DNA of 64,000 nucleotides from Collimonas arenae (lineage in GTDB: Bacteria; Pseudomonadota; Gammaproteobacteria; Burkholderiales; Burkholderiaceae_D), in NCBI RefSeq assembly GCF_000786695.1, contig NZ_CP009962.1:4650001-4714000 (forward strand). Direction: 5' to 3'. The translations under genes and the position numbers were made by a program. Positions within the stretch are counted from its first letter, which is position 1. Each line of letters opens with the position of its first letter. This document shows, in pieces, positions 60,930 to 64,000 of this stretch. The notes under the pieces were generated by a model. That model saw only the letters and a program-made list of their open reading frames with translations. It did no database searches and was not told the DNA's origin.

Positions 60930-62000
60930 TTATTTCTGGACGGTGCCAGGTCCTGCAACCAATACGTTGACAGTATTCGGCAACAACGGTGCGCGAGGAT
61001 GAGGCGTCACCGCGGTGGCAGGTGGTGGCGGCCCGAATTGTCCAGTCACCAGATAGACCTGATGGCTATTCGGGTCCAGCGCCATGGTCCTGGCGCTTTT
61101 TTGTGTAGGCAGGTTGTTCTTCACGGTATATTGATCAGGGCCGTCTTCGTGCACGACGGTCAAGGTGCCGCCGCCATTGGAAACAAAAACCAGTCCACTA
61201 TCGGCATCGAATGCCGCGGCATCGGGCTTGTCGCCGATCGCCACGGTGGCGACGACTTTCCCCGTCATGGAGTCTAGCACCACCATTTTCTGGTTACTGC
61301 ATACCGAAAACAAGCGATGGTGCTTGTCATCGATGGCCAGTCCGCTAGGTTCGTCGCACGGTGCGACAGACCAGCGTTTGACGATCTTGGAAGATTGCGC
61401 GTCAATGACGCCAATCTCGTTTTTGTCTTCGACATTGAAAAATATATGTCCCTGGCTGTCGCTGACAGCGAATTCAGGATGGCCGCCAGCCGCTATCGTC
61501 TCAATGACCTTGCGTTTCACCGCATCGACCACCGTGATGCTTTGGCCGTGATTGTTGAAACTGTAGATACGCTGCAAAGGCGGGTAGTAGAGTATGGAGT
61601 CAGGGCCCGTGCCAGTCGGCTTGATGACGTCAACCGTACGCAGGCTGTCAAGTTCAAACACGGTCAAGGCATCTGCCCGGCCATTGCTGGTAAAGCCAAG
61701 ATTCAGGTCCTGCGCAATCGCCACCCCGTGAACGCCGGCGGTATCCGCAATGTTGGCAAGCACCTTGCCGGATTTTGTATCGACCACCTGCACATGATCG
61801 GAACGGCTGACAAACAGGCGGCCGCGTTGACTGTCGATGGAAAGGTAATCCCATCCTTCCTCTCCAGCCAGAGGAAAGCGCGAAACTATCTTGTAATTAT
61901 CCGGCACGGCTGCCTGAGCCTGCACAGGCAGCACGGCCGGCAATACCGCGAACGCGCACGCTGCGCTGAGATACATTTTCCTGGCAATCAAATTTTTCAT
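60930..62000 (-). CDS. YVTN-family beta-propeller protein (YncE-like)
   Basis: The 356-residue precursor has a signal peptide (about 1-30, ending AQA). The mature protein is made of about seven repeats of some 40 residues: DYLSIDSQRGRLFVSRSDHVQVVD, LTVFELDSLRTVDVIKPTG, ITVVDAVKRKVIETIAAGGHPEFAVS, MVVLDSMTGKVVATVAIGDKPDAAAFD and others (each with the TGKVV..I.VG-type turn). This is the 40-residue YVTN propeller found in periplasmic proteins such as YncE. Function is unknown. The ATG at 62000 is used because it gives a signal peptide; its ribosome site is weak. Confidence 0.82.
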   Translation of the reverse strand: MKNLIARKMYLSAACAFAVLPAVLPVQAQAAVPDNYKIVSRFPLAGEEGWDYLSIDSQRGRLFVSRSDHVQVVDTKSGKVLANIADTAGVHGVAIAQDLNLGFTSNGRADALTVFELDSLRTVDVIKPTGTGPDSILYYPPLQRIYSFNNHGQSITVVDAVKRKVIETIAAGGHPEFAVSDSQGHIFFNVEDKNEIGVIDAQSSKIVKRWSVAPCDEPSGLAIDDKHHRLFSVCSNQKMVVLDSMTGKVVATVAIGDKPDAAAFDADSGLVFVSNGGGTLTVVHEDGPDQYTVKNNLPTQKSARTMALDPNSHQVYLVTGQFGPPPPATAVTPHPRAPLLPNTVNVLVAGPGTVQK

Positions 62001-62281
62001 GTGATGTAGAGATAGTGGAGGAATGTCGATCGGCTGATATGCGCCTGCCTGTTCCGCAATCCAGGTAACCAGTAAGCACATATACCCGCCACAGGCTAAT
62101 GAACAATAATTAGCCCACAATTAGGGCGCGTTAACATCGACCATTGATCATTGACCTGAAACGAAGATCATCTAACTGTACCTCCTCAACGCACTTTTAG
62201 TGTTTCACACTGTACGGTTCCGGCGCGGATATGATATGTTCTTGCAAACCCTGTCATTCCCTGATGTGTAAGGAGTCATTC

Positions 62282-62401
62282 ATGAAACACTTGATCACTA
62301 TCGCTTGTTTGACCGGCGCCGTTGCCATGTACACGCTGAGCTACGAGAATAGTGCAGCCGTTCTCGGCGCAGCGGGTTTGTTGTTCGAACTGGCGTTCTG
62401 A
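62282..62401 (+). CDS. 39-residue hydrophobic peptide
   Basis: A short frame starts at ATG 62282 after a strong AAGGAG site 6 bases upstream, and ends TGA at 62401. The peptide is MKHLITIACLTGAVAMYTLS, then YENSAAVLGAAGLLFELAF: two hydrophobic stretches separated by YEN, a possible one- or two-helix membrane peptide. It stands alone between the beta-propeller gene (divergent) and the anti-sigma gene (convergent). No family is recognised. Confidence 0.55.
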   Translation: MKHLITIACLTGAVAMYTLSYENSAAVLGAAGLLFELAF

Positions 62402-62431
62402 AAAAGAGTATCGAGATAGTCTCCTGATCCC

Positions 62432-62941
62432 CTATTCCAGCAACCATTCCTGCTCACGCAACCACCACATCAGCCAACCCAGTATCATCGCCGGCGCCAT
62501 CCAATGCGCCAGGCCAGCCCCCAAAAAATTGACCATCTCAGTCCATGCCTGCATCGTGCCGAGACCCAGCAACGGCGGAGGCACTGGTAATCCAGAGGCG
62601 GGAATGACGGCCAGCGTAAATGCCAGCCACAACATGATCGCCGCCGTGACCACCAATCCGTAGATACCCAACCAAGGCAGCGAGATAAGCAGCCAGCCAG
62701 GCAATGCGGAAACGCTGCCGGAGCCTGGTGCGCGTCGCTTCTGCGCCAGAGCAAGCGCTGGCGAACGCTCCGTTTCCGGAGGCAGAGCCCTCATCAACGC
62801 TGCGGTAAAACCTTCATCCGCAGGCGCGTCAAGACGGGCCTGGTGTTGCAGCAAGACGGCAAGCCAGTCGTCGGCTGATGACTCATGCGCCTCATCTATT
62901 GAAATCGGGTGAGACGCGTGTATGGGTGAAATTTTCTTCAT
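62432..62941 (-). CDS. Membrane protein, likely anti-sigma factor of the adjacent ECF sigma
   Basis: The 169-residue protein has a cytoplasmic N-terminal half (1-80) with DDWLAVLLQHQARLDAPADEGFTAALMRALP (key DEGFTAALMRALP), of the type found before the TM helix in small anti-sigma factors. Two hydrophobic segments follow (about 88-115 and 140-160). The start overlaps the sigma stop by 4 bp (ATGA), with GGAG 9 bases upstream. It probably holds the sigma factor at the membrane. The family match is by arrangement more than by sequence. Confidence 0.7.
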   Translation of the reverse strand: MKKISPIHASHPISIDEAHESSADDWLAVLLQHQARLDAPADEGFTAALMRALPPETERSPALALAQKRRAPGSGSVSALPGWLLISLPWLGIYGLVVTAAIMLWLAFTLAVIPASGLPVPPPLLGLGTMQAWTEMVNFLGAGLAHWMAPAMILGWLMWWLREQEWLLE

Positions 62942-63582
62942 TTGCACTGCTCCGAAGTTTGGCGTGGATCCCAGGCCAAGAGCGCTGTTTCAAGTTTGGC
63001 GCGACCGCGCAATAAATGCGTCTTGAGCGTGCCCAGCGGACATCCCAAGGCTTGGGCAGCTTCGGCATGCGACAAATCTCCCCAATAGCATTGCACGATT
63101 GCTTGCCGCTCGGGTTCGCTAAGTACATCCAGCGCCCTCTGCACATCGAGCGACAACGCCACAGTGTGGCTCAAGGACAAAGCGGCGTTAGCCTGGGCCA
63201 GGACATCGGCAGAACTTTGCCGTTCGTCTGATTCTTCATCCAAAGCCTGGGTTCGCGCCTGGAGTTGCGCGTCGCCGCGCCGCCGCTGTTCCAGGAACAC
63301 ATGCGTAGCGATTCGGATAAGCCAGGTGCGAAAGCATGCCTCGCCGCGAAAATTCGCCAGGTTTTGGTAAGCACGCAAAAAAGCCTCTTGCGCCAGCTCG
63401 TCCGCCCACCCCGCATCGCCTCGGGTGAGACGCCGCAGCAGCGCCCGCACCGCACCCTGATGCCGAACGACCAAAGCTGCAAATGCGCGGCGGTCATCGT
63501 GCTGCTGCACCTGCTGCAGCAAGAGCTGATCAGGGTCTTCCAGCGTCGGCGCCTCTGGCAGAGACGTGGCGTGCGATGTCAC
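62938..63582 (-). CDS. ECF-type RNA polymerase sigma factor
   Basis: The protein has 214 residues if translated from GTG 63582. Region 2 shows RAFAALVVRHQGAVRALLRRLTRG, DELAQEAFLRAYQNLANFRGEACFRTWLIRIATHVFLEQRRR (key DELAQEAFLRAYQNL and FRTWLIRIA); region 4 shows LSEPERQAIVQCYWGDLSHAEAAQALGCPLGTLKTHLLRGRAKL (key LSHAEAAQALGCPLGTLKTHL). It is RpoE-like in layout. The start is uncertain: GTG 63582 avoids overlap with the upstream gene but lacks a good ribosome site; GTG 63678 or ATG 63672 would overlap by about 90 bp. It is co-transcribed with the downstream anti-sigma gene. Confidence 0.88.
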   Translation of the reverse strand: MTSHATSLPEAPTLEDPDQLLLQQVQQHDDRRAFAALVVRHQGAVRALLRRLTRGDAGWADELAQEAFLRAYQNLANFRGEACFRTWLIRIATHVFLEQRRRGDAQLQARTQALDEESDERQSSADVLAQANAALSLSHTVALSLDVQRALDVLSEPERQAIVQCYWGDLSHAEAAQALGCPLGTLKTHLLRGRAKLETALLAWDPRQTSEQCK

Positions 63583-63587
63583 GGGAT

Positions 63588-63992
63588 TTAATTTGGCGCA
63601 GGCTTGGATTCCATCTTCCGCGCCACCAGCAAGGCCACGCCGATAAACAAGGGGATACAGCCGATCGCCCATAGCCACATATCAGGCCGCATCGCATAAA
63701 ACATAATCATGACGCCCAAACCTGCACCGACATTGACTGCGCCAAAGATCAACTGGCCGTTCGTATTCCGCCAGCCGCCATTGCCGCTGATAGCACGATC
63801 GGCAAGCAAGCTGCCGTCAAGCAGCTGCGGAGGAATGTCACGGCCCTGGGCAACCAGCTGGCGCACGGTCTCATGCATGAGTTCGGCACGGCGCATCCTG
63901 GCCAGCACGCCCATGACGATAGCCACGATAGGAATGAACAGAGCAACGATAGGGATGAGAAACGGCGCGACATGTTGTAGCACGGTGTCCAT
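63588..63992 (-). CDS. DUF6249-type membrane protein
   Basis: The 134-residue inner-membrane protein has a first helix (about 10-30, IPIVALFIPIVAIVMGVLA). A cytoplasmic stretch with RRAELMHETVRQLVAQGRDIPPQLL (key HETVRQLVAQGRDIPPQL) follows, then two helices (about 82-100 and 108-125). This layout, with the His-Glu-Thr and IPP box, is that of DUF6249 proteins, often encoded next to ECF sigma genes. It is 5 bp upstream of the chosen sigma start, so it is first in a three-gene unit whose promoter lies beyond the window edge. Function is unknown. Confidence 0.8.
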   Translation of the reverse strand: MDTVLQHVAPFLIPIVALFIPIVAIVMGVLARMRRAELMHETVRQLVAQGRDIPPQLLDGSLLADRAISGNGGWRNTNGQLIFGAVNVGAGLGVMIMFYAMRPDMWLWAIGCIPLFIGVALLVARKMESKPAPN

Positions 63993-64000
63993 TGTGTCTC

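Overview
The window is about 64 kb of GC-rich chromosomal DNA packed with housekeeping and accessory genes on both strands. Gene content (lptD-surA-pdxA, amgK-murU, a DUF4148 protein, MipA/OmpV, NodT-type outer-membrane factors) fits a betaproteobacterium of the order Burkholderiales, most plausibly Oxalobacteraceae (Collimonas-like). The genus is inferred from gene content and style, not tested. I saw no rRNA, tRNA, CRISPR array, prophage or complete insertion sequence.

Layout. 1-4827 (minus) is the outer-membrane assembly operon lptD-surA-pdxA, with pdxA cut by the window edge. 4926-9946 (plus) holds the MurNAc recycling pair amgK-murU, pepP, a HAD phosphatase and a UbiH-like monooxygenase. 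10255-13694 (minus) is a proton-translocating transhydrogenase operon with panD between the two alpha-subunit genes. 13996-15595 is nudJ-mnmA. 16563-21356 is a four-gene aromatic-acid type efflux operon (outer-membrane factor, AaeB/FUSC, AaeX, AaeA). 21848-24678 is a SulP transporter with a secreted partner. 24908-26772 is cytochrome b561 plus two YceI proteins. 26913-31340 holds PhoD, small envelope proteins and a GlsB/YeaQ protein. 31437-35710 holds a thioester-reductase-like SDR, MipA and a divergent two-component system. 36006-40884 holds two secreted metallopeptidases (M1, M13). 40983-44193 holds a tyrosine phosphatase, a LivJ-type binding protein and a hydroxyacid dehydrogenase.

44893-53558 is the most interesting block: wecB followed by six tightly packed or overlapping genes. 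They encode a processive family-2 glycosyltransferase, a membrane-anchored bactofilin-like beta-helix protein, a secreted helical-barrel hydrolase candidate, a large polysaccharide deacetylase with a GATase-like front domain, a YaiO-type outer-membrane barrel and a six-helix inner-membrane protein. Together they read as a complete synthase-dependent exopolysaccharide synthesis, modification and export system that matches none of the classical Pga, Pel, Bcs or Alg sets gene for gene. A 690-bp AT-rich leader with two inverted repeats lies upstream.

53648-63992 holds an orphan ModA, an M29-like aminopeptidase, a hemerythrin protein, a DUF3050 protein under a perfect palindromic operator, a DUF3574 lipoprotein, an isolated TonB C-terminal domain, an NCS2 purine permease, a YVTN beta-propeller, a 39-residue membrane peptide, and a DUF6249 / ECF sigma / membrane anti-sigma operon.

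Mobile DNA is limited to miniature elements: four copies of a 117-180 bp inverted-repeat element flanked by TWA target duplications, a fifth element with different ends but the same core, and a 47-bp IS3-like end-to-end palindrome inserted in the loop of the pntB terminator.
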